From Pontibacter virosus (GTDB lineage Bacteria; Bacteroidota; Bacteroidia; Cytophagales; Hymenobacteraceae), in the NCBI RefSeq assembly GCF_003096355.1, contig NZ_QEKI01000005.1, positions 218,825 to 282,824 of the forward strand: a stretch of DNA of 64,000 bases, in the 5' to 3' direction. The translations under genes and the position numbers were made by a program. How positions within the stretch are numbered: position 1 is the stretch's first letter; every line of letters starts with the position of its first letter. Positions 16,919 through 25,406 of this stretch are shown here, piece after piece. The notes beneath the pieces were generated by a model that worked only from the letters and a program-made list of their open reading frames with translations, was not told the DNA's origin and did no database searches.

Positions 16919-17491
16919 ATGTTTAGGGTCAAAATACTCGCAGTAGTGATTTCCATTTTTGTAACTTTTTTCGACGAAATGGCTATCCTGGAATCTGAAG
17001 ATTCAAACCCTCCGAGCGAGGTAAAAGAGCAAGAACTGATATCACCCCGCCTCATAGAAAAAGTACAAGAATACCCTGATTACCCCGAATACCCTGAGAC
17101 TTTTAACGTAACGGCTACGGTCTACTATCCTGAGAGAGGCCAAACCGACGGAAACCCCCTCATCACAGCCGACGGCTCCCGCATCAACCCCAAAAACCCT
17201 AAAAAACATCGCTGGATTGCCCTCTCACGCGACATGCTGACGCGATGGGGTGGCAATATTCATTACGGCGACACCGTGTGGGTGAGTGGCATTTCAGAAG
17301 ACCTGGACGGACAGTACATTGTCCGAGACACCATGAACCGCCGCTTCCGTAACCGCATTGATATTTTAGTGGGCCGCAAGGACAACATCTATGGCAAGTG
17401 GGAGAATGTCAAAATTGCCAAATCCGAATTCCCGGATGAAAGTGAATTTGAGTTCCAGCCGAGCAACTTTGGCTTTGCGATGAGGAATTAA
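16919..17491 (+). CDS. 3D-domain (double-psi beta-barrel) protein
   Basis: A 190-residue protein. Residues about 3-20 (RVKILAVVISIFVTFF) form a signal anchor. From about residue 60, FNVTATVYYPERGQTDGNP, ALSRDM, YGDTVWVSG and IVRDTMNRRFRNRIDILV form a 3D/RlpA-like double-psi beta-barrel with the conserved aspartates of the 3D domain (RDT..., RIDI). In other bacteria this fold is found in lytic transglycosylases such as MltA and in cell-wall proteins. Here it lacks an additional catalytic or SPOR domain. It is probably periplasmic and associated with peptidoglycan. Function not established. Confidence 0.7.
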   Translation: MFRVKILAVVISIFVTFFDEMAILESEDSNPPSEVKEQELISPRLIEKVQEYPDYPEYPETFNVTATVYYPERGQTDGNPLITADGSRINPKNPKKHRWIALSRDMLTRWGGNIHYGDTVWVSGISEDLDGQYIVRDTMNRRFRNRIDILVGRKDNIYGKWENVKIAKSEFPDESEFEFQPSNFGFAMRN

Positions 17492-17555
17492 GTTTGTCTG
17501 ATGCGCAGGTATAAGCCGAATTTACTAACTTCCGGCTTGTAAAAGCTGCCGATCT

Positions 17556-18119
17556 ATGACAAGACAAGAAGCCTGCACCATACTGGAGCAAATGACGACC
17601 AGTGAAAGCCTGCTGCGCCACGCACGCACCGTGGAACTGGTAATGGAGGCCTATGCCAACAAGTTAGGGGAGAACGCCGATGAATGGGCCACAGCCGGCC
17701 TCCTGCACGACGCCGACTACCAAGCTTATCCGGATAAACACCCGAACGTGATCGTGGACTTATTGCGCGAGAAAGGCGAGGAGCGCATCGCCCATGCCAT
17801 CTCAGCGCACTATACCCACTGGGGCGTGCCCTACGAGACTACCCTCGACAAAGCCCTGATTGCCTGCGACGAACTAACCGGATTTATCGTAGCCTGTGCG
17901 CAGGTGCGGCCTCAGCGGCTGGAGGGCTTAGGGGCAAAGTCGGTTATAAAGAAGTTAAAGACCAGCGGGTTTGCCGCTTCCGTCGACCGCGAAGAAGTGC
18001 GTATAGGCGCTGAGCTTTTCGGTGTGGACCTCAGAGAGCACATCGAATTCATCATCAGCGTGCTGCAAAAGCACCAGGCTGAGCTGCAACTCGAGCCGAC
18101 TGAGCAAAACCAAGACTAG
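17556..18119 (+). CDS. HD-domain (HDIG-type) phosphohydrolase-like protein
   Basis: A 187-residue soluble protein with an HD-domain metal site. SLLRHARTVELVMEAYA gives the first His, and WATAGLLHDADYQAYPDKHP gives the HD pair followed by another His; AISAHYTHWG and CDELTGFIVA fit the later helices with a conserved Asp. This organisation matches the small HDIG-type proteins common in Bacteria. It probably binds divalent metal and cleaves a phosphoester, but the substrate is unknown. It is followed by a bidirectional terminator shared with a convergent small gene. Confidence 0.85.
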   Translation: MTRQEACTILEQMTTSESLLRHARTVELVMEAYANKLGENADEWATAGLLHDADYQAYPDKHPNVIVDLLREKGEERIAHAISAHYTHWGVPYETTLDKALIACDELTGFIVACAQVRPQRLEGLGAKSVIKKLKTSGFAASVDREEVRIGAELFGVDLREHIEFIISVLQKHQAELQLEPTEQNQD

Positions 18120-18137
18120 ATTACGTAGATACGCTAT

Positions 18138-18178
18138 AAGTCGTGCCGGTGCAGTTACTGTACCGGCACGACTTTTTT
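18138..18178. terminator. Bidirectional terminator between HD gene and small gene
   Basis: AAGTCGTGCCGGT (18138-18150) pairs with ACCGGCACGACTT (18162-18174), extended by CAG/CTG across a short loop and one G-T pair. T-tracts follow on both strands. Confidence 0.85.
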
Positions 18179-18368
18179 ACGCCAGATAGTACTGAAGTGC
18201 CTCCAGGCCTTTGGCATTGTCCTCGGCCTCTACCACCTCGTCGATCACAAACTGAATCTCCTGTTCGCTCCAGTTCTCCTTCTCAGCGGCTTTCACAAAT
18301 AGGTCGATGGCGGCATAGCGGTCGATGCCGGCAGGTACGTTCATTCTTACTTTCTTACGGATGTTCAT
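18177..18368 (-). CDS. Small conserved-looking protein, function unknown
   Basis: A 63-residue acidic protein ([20 protein letters not shown]..., then [27 protein letters not shown]), predicted mostly helical. An in-frame extension upstream exists, but the ATG at 18368 is better because a promoter-like box begins just upstream of it at 18386. It has no membrane segment or known motif. Convergent with the HD gene, sharing the terminator at 18138. Confidence 0.65.
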   Translation of the reverse strand: MNIRKKVRMNVPAGIDRYAAIDLFVKAAEKENWSEQEIQFVIDEVVEAEDNAKGLEALQYYLA

Positions 18369-18385
18369 GTAGCTTAACCTTTTGG

Positions 18386-18416
18386 CAAGATTACGCAGGG
18401 TTTTCCATAAAATCAA
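18386..18416 (-). promoter_or_regulatory. Candidate promoter for the 63-residue protein
   Basis: On the minus strand TTG (18414-18416), a 20-base spacer and TAATCTTG (18386-18393) resemble the Bacteroidota TTTG / TAnnTTTG pair with one mismatch in the -7 box. Confidence 0.4.
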
Positions 18417-18564
18417 TGGTGGAGCCGGCTTAAGAAATCAGGCTGTAGGGCCAATACTTAGACCATTTAGAGCATAAGATAGGATATTGGGGGTATTTTC
18501 TTGTCTAACCCTTTGCGAAAGCCTCCGTTACTAAAGGCTATACCTCTGTACGAACTGATAGCTT

Positions 18565-19566
18565 ATGGAGAAGGAAATCTTTACAATAGATCAAATCGCT
18601 GAGTTGGATAACCTGACGATCATGCACCTGGCAGCGCCCATCATTGTGGCCTCCGTCCTGATTGAATGGTATGTGGGCGTAAAGAAGAAGCAGAACTATT
18701 ATGAAAAGAAAGACTTTATGGCTGCGCTCTGGATCGGTGCGGGCAACGCCATCGTGGGAGCAAGTGTAAAGATCGTGCTTTTCACCGCCTCCATGATGAT
18801 ATACAATGCCGTACCGTGGGCAATTCCCAGGTCATGGTGGGGTTTTTTGGTCGGGTTTGTAGCAGTTGACTTTTTCAGGTACTGGGCACACCGTATCTCG
18901 CACGAGCAGCGGCTCTGGTGGGCGACGCATGTAACGCACCATTCATCCGAGAGAATGAACTTTGCGATCTCCCTCCGCACCAGCTGGACATCGCCCGTCA
19001 AGTTCCTGTTTTTCCTGCCCGTGCCATTTATGGGTTTTGATCCGTTCACATTCTTTGTATGTCATCAACTGGCCGTGCTATACCAGTTCTGGGTGCATAC
19101 CGAACTAATCCGTAAGCTGCCCGCGCCGTTTGAGTATATTTTTGTTACCCCTTCGCATCACCGCGTCCACCATGGCTCTAATCCCAAGTACATTGATAAG
19201 AACTACGGATCCACTTTCATAATATGGGACAGGATGTTCGGTACTTTTCAGAAGGAAGAAGAGCGGCCAACCTACGGCCTCACAACGCCGGTCACATCCT
19301 ACAATCCTTTCTACCTGGTATTTCATGAGTGGGTGGATATATGCAAAGACCTACGGTATGCCCGATCATTTCAGGAGGTGTGGGATATCCTGTTCAAACC
19401 GCCAGGTACTATTGTTACAGCCCACCAGCGCGAACATGCGGCATTGGCTAATGAGGAAGCGGAGTCGACCGAAGCGGCACCAATTCTGCAGGTAGCCTCT
19501 GCTATACCTGACGACCTGGAGCTGGAAGAGCAGTTGAGCCAGCCTGAGAACCGGCAGGTCGGGTGA
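18565..19566 (+). CDS. Sterol desaturase/fatty acid hydroxylase family protein
   Basis: A 333-residue integral membrane di-iron enzyme candidate. The histidine clusters of the family are present: WAHRISHEQRLWW (HxxxH), THVTHHSSERMN (HxxHH) and TPSHHRVHHGSNPKY (HHxxHH), with further His in the membrane segments. About four to five transmembrane helices lie in residues 20-200. The C-terminal ~60 residues are hydrophilic and Glu-rich. Enzymes of this family use O2 and a di-iron centre to hydroxylate or desaturate lipids. The specific lipid cannot be told from sequence. It is transcribed singly and ends in a bidirectional terminator. Confidence 0.88.
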   Translation: MEKEIFTIDQIAELDNLTIMHLAAPIIVASVLIEWYVGVKKKQNYYEKKDFMAALWIGAGNAIVGASVKIVLFTASMMIYNAVPWAIPRSWWGFLVGFVAVDFFRYWAHRISHEQRLWWATHVTHHSSERMNFAISLRTSWTSPVKFLFFLPVPFMGFDPFTFFVCHQLAVLYQFWVHTELIRKLPAPFEYIFVTPSHHRVHHGSNPKYIDKNYGSTFIIWDRMFGTFQKEEERPTYGLTTPVTSYNPFYLVFHEWVDICKDLRYARSFQEVWDILFKPPGTIVTAHQREHAALANEEAESTEAAPILQVASAIPDDLELEEQLSQPENRQVG

Positions 19567-19572
19567 AAATAA

Positions 19573-19598
19573 AAAAGCATGGCGGCTGCCATGCTTTT
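19573..19598. terminator. Bidirectional terminator
   Basis: AAAAGCATGGC (19573-19583), loop GGCT, GCCATGCTTTT (19588-19598): a perfect 11-bp stem with A/T tails on both sides, between the hydroxylase gene and the convergent Spy-like gene. Confidence 0.88.
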
Positions 19599-19618
19599 CT
19601 GCTCCTTATCGTAAAGTT

Positions 19619-20050
19619 TTAGTAGTTGTCGTACTGTTGGCCCGGACCCTGGCTGGGGTTGCTTCTGGCTTCGCGGGGCACACCCATCTTCTCTTCGCGG
19701 CGCGACTGGTACTGGGCAAACTGCTGCTCGGTGAGAATGTCTTTGATCTGGGAAAGTCTAGTCTGGCTGATCATGTCCATTTGCTGAGCCAGTTTAGGAG
19801 GATTCTCACGGTATTTTTTGCGGGCTGCTTCCGCAAACTTCATGCTGCTGCGGTTTATGTCCTTTAGCTCGGCGGCCTGTTTTGGGCTGAGGCGCAGGTT
19901 CTTCACCATGCCAGCCGTTATATCATCGGCACGCTGTTCCACTGTTTTGGGGGCACTCTGGGTGGTACCGGCCTTTTGGGCAGGCGCCTGCGCGACCACA
20001 GCGGTTGCGGCAAAGGCAAAAAGTAAGGTGGCAAGAACTGATTTTTTCAT
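19619..20050 (-). CDS. Small periplasmic Spy/LTXXQ-like helical protein
   Basis: A 143-residue protein with a signal peptide (KKSVLATLLFAFAATAVVAQA). The mature part is helical, with VKNLRLSPKQAAELKDINRSS and ILTEQQFAQYQSRREEKMG. The paired helical segments around LxPxQ/LTxxQ resemble the CpxP/Spy-type LTXXQ family of periplasmic proteins that bind metals or unfolded proteins, and many short Bacteroidota proteins of this form. The ATG at 20050 begins the signal exactly. A Pro/Gln/Asn-rich tail ends the protein. Role inferred only from pattern. Confidence 0.7.
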   Translation of the reverse strand: MKKSVLATLLFAFAATAVVAQAPAQKAGTTQSAPKTVEQRADDITAGMVKNLRLSPKQAAELKDINRSSMKFAEAARKKYRENPPKLAQQMDMISQTRLSQIKDILTEQQFAQYQSRREEKMGVPREARSNPSQGPGQQYDNY

Positions 20051-20140
20051 ATCTCTTTTAAAGCTGATCATAGGTGCTTTCTTCTCTATCAAATACTGTT
20101 CCGATATTTTGGTGCAGGTCTCTTTGCAACACGGCCCGCT

Positions 20141-20161
20141 CAGGTATAGTTTCTATACCTG
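20141..20161. repeat. Inverted pair of the GGTATA word
   Basis: CAGGTATAG, a 3-base loop and CTATACCTG form a perfect 9-bp hairpin without a T-tract, between the stop of the nucleoid-associated gene (20180) and the start of the Spy-like gene. Transcription crosses it on the minus strand, so it may be a weak terminator or a protein-binding site. Confidence 0.6.
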
Positions 20162-20179
20162 CTTGCTGAGCAGATAACG

Positions 20180-21229
20180 CTAAGACTCGGAGTGGAAGTA
20201 TACCTTGTAGAAATGCATGCCGCGCTCCTGGTCGAAGCCGCGCTCCACGTACTGCTCACTCTGTTCCGGGTTATAGCCGCTGAACTTGATCTCAATCTGG
20301 GTGTCGAGTTTGATAAAATTGCGGAACTTGCGCTTCATGTTCTTCACCGTGTTCTTGTTAATGGCAAAATCAGTGAAGCCCTCGATATCGCGCTCTTCGG
20401 CAAAGGCCTGCGTGTAGTTCTTGAAGCGCTCCGCCGTCTCTGGTTCGTCGATCACGCTGCTTGTGAACTCCTCCAGATCAAACGTCTCGCTCTTCGAGAA
20501 ATAGTCCACGGAGCGGCTGATGAAGTCTACCTGCGCTTTTTTACTTTCGGTCTGGGCAAACACTTCCTCTGAGAAATCCTTGCAGAGGTTGAGTGCTGTT
20601 TTGGTGTTGAAATTCGTGTCCTTTAGTTCGGTTACGTGCAGGAAGTCCTCTTTCCAGAACACGGCGTCTGTGCTGTTGGCGTCCACGATCTTCACCCGGA
20701 AACCATCTTCGGCCTCGGTGTTGAAGATCAGGCAGCCCTTGTCCACGCTTTTGATGTTCACCCCGAAGTGGTAGTTCATGCTCAGGTCATCGTCGTCTTC
20801 CTGAAAGGTTAGGAAAGTGTCTTTGTTTTCCGACTTGAAAATGCCGATCGCGTCTACGATATCGTCCTCCATCAGGCAGCCCGACAAATGCACCACGTAG
20901 AGCTCACCGCTTTTCACTTTGGGGTGGTCCGACTGTTCGTAGAGGTGATTGAGCACATGCACCGAGTACTCCAGAAACTTCTGCGGCTCCGTGAACATCA
21001 GGGCCGAGTAGGCGAACATCTCGTTCAGGGCCAGATCAGAGGTATGGTGAAATCGGAAAAACTCCTCTTGCTTAAAGGGGGCTAGAAAATAGTTGGTCAG
21101 CAAATCGCTTAATTGTTCGTCCCGCAGGTCTACCAGTTCTTTCGATGCGATCACGCCTTCTTCCTTTGCCTTGTTGCCTACCCGGTGCACGGCCAGCCTG
21201 TTCAGCCGCACCCGTCTTTTGTCATTCAT
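20180..21229 (-). CDS. Nucleoid-associated protein (NdpA family)
   Basis: A 349-residue protein without membrane segments. RLNRLAVHRVGNKAKEEGVIASKELVDL near the start, FYSALMF-type helices, a central VYVVHLSGCLMEDDIVDAIGIFKSE region and C-terminal FRNFIKLDTQIEIKFSGY are consistent with the NdpA/YejK nucleoid-associated family in its Bacteroidota form. The usual length is about 335-350 residues. An upstream in-frame start would add 20 unlikely residues; MNDKRRVRLNRL at 21229 is preferred. It has a good promoter just upstream. It is expected to bind DNA and may help organise the nucleoid. Confidence 0.75.
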   Translation of the reverse strand: MNDKRRVRLNRLAVHRVGNKAKEEGVIASKELVDLRDEQLSDLLTNYFLAPFKQEEFFRFHHTSDLALNEMFAYSALMFTEPQKFLEYSVHVLNHLYEQSDHPKVKSGELYVVHLSGCLMEDDIVDAIGIFKSENKDTFLTFQEDDDDLSMNYHFGVNIKSVDKGCLIFNTEAEDGFRVKIVDANSTDAVFWKEDFLHVTELKDTNFNTKTALNLCKDFSEEVFAQTESKKAQVDFISRSVDYFSKSETFDLEEFTSSVIDEPETAERFKNYTQAFAEERDIEGFTDFAINKNTVKNMKRKFRNFIKLDTQIEIKFSGYNPEQSEQYVERGFDQERGMHFYKVYFHSES

Positions 21230-21273
21230 CTGCCTATACCTTTTAGCTGACCCTACTGTGGGCCATGGGGCTG

Positions 21274-21305
21274 CAAAGGTAAGGTGCAATCAGGCCTGTA
21301 GCAAA
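21274..21305 (-). promoter_or_regulatory. Promoter of the nucleoid-associated protein gene
   Basis: On the minus strand TTTG (21302-21305), a 20-base spacer and TACCTTTG (21274-21281) match both elements of the Bacteroidota sigma-70 promoter. The start codon is about 45 bases downstream. Confidence 0.6.
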
Positions 21306-21515
21306 ATAAGTAAGGTGATTTAGCTGGGCCTGTTTTGAGCTAATTAGTGCTCGTTTAAAATAATTTTAAAAGTTATTTATCTGATAATTAATTATTTATA
21401 CCTGGTCGTGAACTTTTTTCAATATACACCATCACAAATTGGCACGGTTCTTTCATTCCATTCAGCAAGCAGCGCAGCTTAGAGTTTTAGTTTTCAAAAT
21501 TTAAGGATAGGTGAG

Positions 21516-22196
21516 ATGAAAAAGGTATTTCTACTACTGGCCGTCGTTCTGGGAATGGCGGCAACTCAGGCAAACGCGCAGCAAAAACAACCCGTGCGCA
21601 TTGGTATTAAAGCGGGTGTGAACATGGCCGAATGGCAGGGACAAACCATCAACAGTGCGCAGGATCTAATGGATATGACCAATGGCTCCCTGAACCGCCA
21701 GATGCGCGAGGGTTTCCATGTGGGTGGTGTGGTATCTATACCTATCGTGCCGGGATTCGAAATTGAGCCGGGCCTCCTGTACTCTCAGAAAGGTATGCGC
21801 CTGGTTGGCAAAATCCCGATGGAGCAGTTCGATTTCCTGAACGCCGGTGTAACGGTTACCAACAAAGCAGAATACATTGATATGCCGATTCTGGCGAAGA
21901 TATTTATTGGAGATGGCTTCCACATTTTTGCAGGCCCCCAATTCTCATACCTGATCTCAAACAAGGTGCAGGTACAGGCCGGCGCCTTGGGTTATAATGC
22001 CCTGAACAGGGAATGGGATGTGAATAACGGCTTCCGTGAATTGGATGTGGCGGCAACCGGAGGTATAGGCTACCGCTTTGCCAGTGGCTTTAACCTAAGT
22101 GCCGGCTACGACTATGGCCTGACCACTGTGGACGCCAACCGCAACTTCGACACCTTTAACCGGGTGATCAAAGCCTCTGTAGGATTTACTTTCTAA
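21516..22196 (+). CDS. Outer-membrane beta-barrel (porin-family) protein
   Basis: A 226-residue protein with signal peptide MKKVFLLLAVVLGMAATQANA-Q. The mature protein starts VRIGIKAGVNMAEWQG and continues with strands such as FHVGGVVSIPIVPGFEIEPGLLYSQKGM and YIDMPILAKIF, ending FNRVIKASVGFTF. This is the PorT/OMP_b-brl_2 pattern and the same family as the protein at 3074 (both have IEPxLLYxQKG and IxxPxLAKIxxG elements). Expected in the outer membrane; function unknown. Followed by a strong terminator. Confidence 0.85.
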   Translation: MKKVFLLLAVVLGMAATQANAQQKQPVRIGIKAGVNMAEWQGQTINSAQDLMDMTNGSLNRQMREGFHVGGVVSIPIVPGFEIEPGLLYSQKGMRLVGKIPMEQFDFLNAGVTVTNKAEYIDMPILAKIFIGDGFHIFAGPQFSYLISNKVQVQAGALGYNALNREWDVNNGFRELDVAATGGIGYRFASGFNLSAGYDYGLTTVDANRNFDTFNRVIKASVGFTF

Positions 22197-22234
22197 GAAA
22201 AGAGTTTAACTGTTTGTAATAGTGTTTTGGTGAA

Positions 22235-22270
22235 ACACACAGGCCGCTACTTCTGGTAGCGGCCTGTTTC
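22235..22270. terminator. Intrinsic terminator after barrel gene
   Basis: AGGCCGCTAC (22241-22250) and GTAGCGGCCT (22256-22265) form a perfect 10-bp stem, flanked by GAAAC and GTTTC. It may serve both the barrel gene and the convergent regulator gene ending at 22274. Confidence 0.8.
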
Positions 22271-22273
22271 ATT

Positions 22274-22990
22274 TTAGAGCATTACCCCGTTGTGGGCACA
22301 CAGTCTATACCCTTGTCCGTGAATGTTAATGATTTCCACAGCAGGGTCGTGGCGAAGGTATTTGCGCAGTTTGGCAATGTAAACGTCCATACTGCGGCCT
22401 GTAAAGTAGCTGTCTTCGTGCCAGATGCGAATCAACGCCTCTTCGCGCGGCATCACATCGTTCAGGTGCTGGCAGAGTAGGCGCAGCAACTCGGTCTCCT
22501 TCGGCGAAAGCTTCTGAATGTCGCCATTGTGGTGCAGCAAGCGCAGTTTGTACTGAAAACGATACTGCCCGATGCTATACTCCGTCACCTCCTGTTTCTC
22601 CGTAATTGCATTACCACCCTTGCGGTGCATGATCGCCTTTATTTTATAAAGCAGTACTTCTGAGTCAAACGGCTTGGTGATGTAATCGTCGGCACCGATC
22701 TTAAAACCCTCGAGCATATCCTCCCGCATGGCTTTGGCCGTCAGGAAAATAAGCGGCATATCAGGCTGCAACTTCTTAATTTCGCGGGCCAGCGTAAAGC
22801 CGTCTTTCTCGGGCATCATCACATCCAGAATGCACAGGTCGAAATGTCCCTTGCGGAAAGCCGTAATCGCCTTGCAGCCGTCTGAGCACAGGGTTACTTC
22901 ATAGTCGTGCAGTTCCAGGTAGTCTTTCAGCACGATGCCGAAATTAGGATCGTCCTCGGCAAGCAGTATGTTCAGTCCTTTGTCGCTCAT
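22274..22990 (-). CDS. OmpR/PhoB-family response regulator
   Basis: A 238-residue two-domain regulator. The receiver domain (about 5-120) has the acidic pocket LLAEDDPN, the phospho-accepting Asp in CILDVMMPEKDGF, the conserved Thr in FLTAKA and Lys in DDYITKPF. The C-terminal winged helix (about 140-235) includes LSPKETELLRLLCQHLNDVMPREEAL, SMDVYIAKLRKYL and the wing IHGQGYRL. The start at 22990 is preferred over a longer version because the family begins MSDKGLNILL. It lies 74 bases downstream of the histidine kinase gene on the same strand, so the two form an operon. It is the likely ligand of the CTTTAAC repeats at 25303. Confidence 0.93.
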   Translation of the reverse strand: MSDKGLNILLAEDDPNFGIVLKDYLELHDYEVTLCSDGCKAITAFRKGHFDLCILDVMMPEKDGFTLAREIKKLQPDMPLIFLTAKAMREDMLEGFKIGADDYITKPFDSEVLLYKIKAIMHRKGGNAITEKQEVTEYSIGQYRFQYKLRLLHHNGDIQKLSPKETELLRLLCQHLNDVMPREEALIRIWHEDSYFTGRSMDVYIAKLRKYLRHDPAVEIINIHGQGYRLCAHNGVML

Positions 22991-23063
22991 ATGGGGAGGA
23001 TGTAGGTATAGCTTTTGTATAAAGATGCTGTGCCGGGTGCTTAGGTTGCATGGCAAAGCGCGC

Positions 23064-25265
23064 TTAGGCGCTGGCCGGTAAAAATATTTCGAAACGACTG
23101 CCCCTGCCTGGTTCGCTTTGCAGTTTTATGGTGCCGTTATGGGCCCTCACTATGGCTTTTACGTAACTGAGTCCCAGCCCGAAGCCCTTCACGTTGTGCA
23201 GGTTTCCGGTGGGCACCCGGTAAAACTTGTCAAACACCCGCAGCTGTGCGTCGCGTGTCATGCCCATGCCTTTGTCTTCTACGGCCAGCAGAATGCCGCC
23301 GACTGTGTTGTAGGTCTGAATGCGGATGGCAGGGCGGTCTGGCGAGTATTTGTTGGCGTTGTCCAGCAGGTTGCAGATGACGTTGTAAAAGTGTACTTCG
23401 TCCAATTCAAGGTCAGGAGCAGTAGCGTTCAACTCGGTTGTAATAGCACCCTGACGATCCGCTACCTGCAGGTGTACGCTCTCGACAGCTTTGAGTACCA
23501 ACGCATGCAGGTCGGTCCGCACCAGGTTCATCTGGTAATCCTCTTTTTCAAGACGGGCTATCTGCAGCACGTTCTCCACTTGCGCGTTCATGCGCTTGTT
23601 CTCCTGCCGGATGATGCCGGTGTAGTACTGTACCTTCTCCGGGCGGACGTATACCTTGGGGTTGGAAATGGCATCGGCGGCAAGCGAGATGGTAGCGATC
23701 GGCGTCTTGAACTCGTGCGTCATGTTGTTGATGAAGTCGTTCTTCATGTCGGAGAGCTTCTTTTGCCTGAAAATGATGTGAATGGTGGTGCCAAACGTGG
23801 CTACCATGATCAGGGTGAAGAGCGCCGAGAAGGCCAGCATCATCCATAGCGACCTGATGGCATAGGCTTGGCTGTCAGGAAAGTAAACGGCAAGGTAATC
23901 AGACTTATCAAAGATGTCGTTTGGAAACAGGCTGGCTTTGTAAGTGGCAAAGGTTCGTGTGCTGTTGGTTGGCAGGTGGGCTGCTGTAATGGTGTCTTGC
24001 TGATTTGTAAGCACCCAATAACCAAAGTCCAGGCAAATGCCTTTATCCTGCAGTTCGCTTTGCAGCAATGGTTTAATTTCCTCCAGGTTTAATCGCTGTT
24101 CTAAAGGCACATCCTTGGCCACGTACTCCACCACCATCTTTTCGACCACTTCATTCAGACGTTCTTTGCGGGCCTCCACTCGGGCTGGATCAGGTTGAGT
24201 GGGCACAACTGCAGGTTTGGCAGCTGCAAGCTGCGCTTTGGCAGCATGTTTGGGTTTAGGGGTAGCTCCGGCAACCATAGTAGAAGCCGACTCATCCTGG
24301 GTCTCCGATGCGCGGACATAGACACGGGTCGTCGGCCTGGAGTTTTCCGTACGCTTTTCCTGTGGCTTGTCTATACTCCGGAAAATTACACGACCGCCCA
24401 GGTGGCTTCTGAGTTCGTTAACGCTTTCCCGCTGTTTCCTGCCGTTTTTAAAGATAAATACGCTGTCGGTCTGCACGTTTATAGCGGAGATCGTGGCAGG
24501 ATCGATCGTGTGGTTCAGGTAGCCGTGGCGGCGCAGACTGTCCAGGTGCAGGGCAATGTGTTGGAGCGTATCGACGGAAATGCGGAAGTTACGGCCATTC
24601 AGGTGCCGGGTCTGGATAAGGGCATTTTCTGCTAAATGGCGGAGCCGTTCACCTTCAAATTCGCTCAATCGAATAGCGTGGGCTTCGGCAAGCTCTGTCT
24701 GCACCTTCAATTGTTTGAGCATAGTAGCATGATCGGCCGGAAAGTTATACTCCCGCATGGTAGGGGAAAGCAACCGCTGCATCAGCGAGTCGGAAGGGAA
24801 GATGTGCCCAGTTGGTATGCCCTGGTTGCTTGTTGTATGTGTTTTCTCTATGGTTACGCTGGAGCTGACCTCAGCAGCCGACTTAGCGGGTTTCTTTTTT
24901 GCGACTATACCTGTGATGGTTGGCGCGGCTGGCACGGGGAACTCAGGTTCTGGCTCAGGGGCGGGTTGCACACGGGCCAGTCGCGCCTGTGCAGCGGGCT
25001 GCGTTGCCTGCGGCGTCAATTCCTCCAGCTCATCGACCTCAGCAGGCGCTGCCTGCAGGGTAGCCATACCACTAGCCACCGCTGAGACGGCCTCCTGCGT
25101 TTCCAGCTTTTCGACCACGCGGGCCAGGGCTTCATGCACGCTGCGGTCAAACTGCTCCTGCTTCACCTGTATGGCGTCCAATATCCAATACAGCTGAAGA
25201 CCGACCATACCGAGTAACGATATGCTCATCAGCACGATAACACCTATGATAGTCAGCTTGCTCAC
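23064..25265 (-). CDS. Sensor histidine kinase with large periplasmic region
   Basis: A 733-residue membrane kinase. TM1 is near the N-terminus (LTIIGVIVLMSISLLGMVGLQL) and TM2 near residues 470-495 (MMLAFSALFTLIMVATFG). Between them lies a sensor region of about 430 residues that contains an Ala/Pro-rich low-complexity part. The H-box MTHEFKTPIATI contains the phospho-accepting His. ATP-binding motifs follow: NVICNLLDNANKYS (N-box), VEDKGMGM (G1) and GFGLGLSYV (G2). It should phosphorylate the downstream OmpR-type regulator. The input signal is unknown. The kinase is divergent from a T9SS cargo gene with a probable operator in between. Confidence 0.92.
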   Translation of the reverse strand: MSKLTIIGVIVLMSISLLGMVGLQLYWILDAIQVKQEQFDRSVHEALARVVEKLETQEAVSAVASGMATLQAAPAEVDELEELTPQATQPAAQARLARVQPAPEPEPEFPVPAAPTITGIVAKKKPAKSAAEVSSSVTIEKTHTTSNQGIPTGHIFPSDSLMQRLLSPTMREYNFPADHATMLKQLKVQTELAEAHAIRLSEFEGERLRHLAENALIQTRHLNGRNFRISVDTLQHIALHLDSLRRHGYLNHTIDPATISAINVQTDSVFIFKNGRKQRESVNELRSHLGGRVIFRSIDKPQEKRTENSRPTTRVYVRASETQDESASTMVAGATPKPKHAAKAQLAAAKPAVVPTQPDPARVEARKERLNEVVEKMVVEYVAKDVPLEQRLNLEEIKPLLQSELQDKGICLDFGYWVLTNQQDTITAAHLPTNSTRTFATYKASLFPNDIFDKSDYLAVYFPDSQAYAIRSLWMMLAFSALFTLIMVATFGTTIHIIFRQKKLSDMKNDFINNMTHEFKTPIATISLAADAISNPKVYVRPEKVQYYTGIIRQENKRMNAQVENVLQIARLEKEDYQMNLVRTDLHALVLKAVESVHLQVADRQGAITTELNATAPDLELDEVHFYNVICNLLDNANKYSPDRPAIRIQTYNTVGGILLAVEDKGMGMTRDAQLRVFDKFYRVPTGNLHNVKGFGLGLSYVKAIVRAHNGTIKLQSEPGRGSRFEIFLPASA

Positions 25266-25302
25266 ATAACAAATTTACGTATTTCGGCTGGCTTGTTCAT
25301 TA

Positions 25303-25341
25303 CTTTAACTTTTCCTTAACAGACTTTAACCTGGCTTTAAC
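25303..25341. promoter_or_regulatory. Four CTTTAAC direct repeats, probable response-regulator operator
   Basis: CTTTAAC at 25303-25309, CCTTAAC at 25314-25320, CTTTAAC at 25324-25330 and CTTTAAC at 25335-25341. The starts are 11, 10 and 11 bases apart, about one helical turn, which is the geometry of PhoB/OmpR-type tandem binding. The array lies between the divergent kinase-regulator operon and the T9SS cargo gene and ends 22 bases before the cargo gene's -7 box, a position suited to activation. Confidence 0.65.
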
Positions 25342-25363
25342 GCTTAGGGCCTAAGTGGTAGCG

Positions 25364-25371
25364 TACATTTG
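25364..25371 (+). promoter_or_regulatory. -7 box of the T9SS cargo gene
   Basis: TACATTTG is an exact TAnnTTTG box 35 bases before the ATG at 25407. No TTTG -33 element is present; the CTTTAAC array occupies that region, consistent with an activator-dependent promoter. Confidence 0.55.
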
Positions 25372-25406
25372 TAGAAACGATCCACTAACCTCTATACCTT
25401 ATCACT

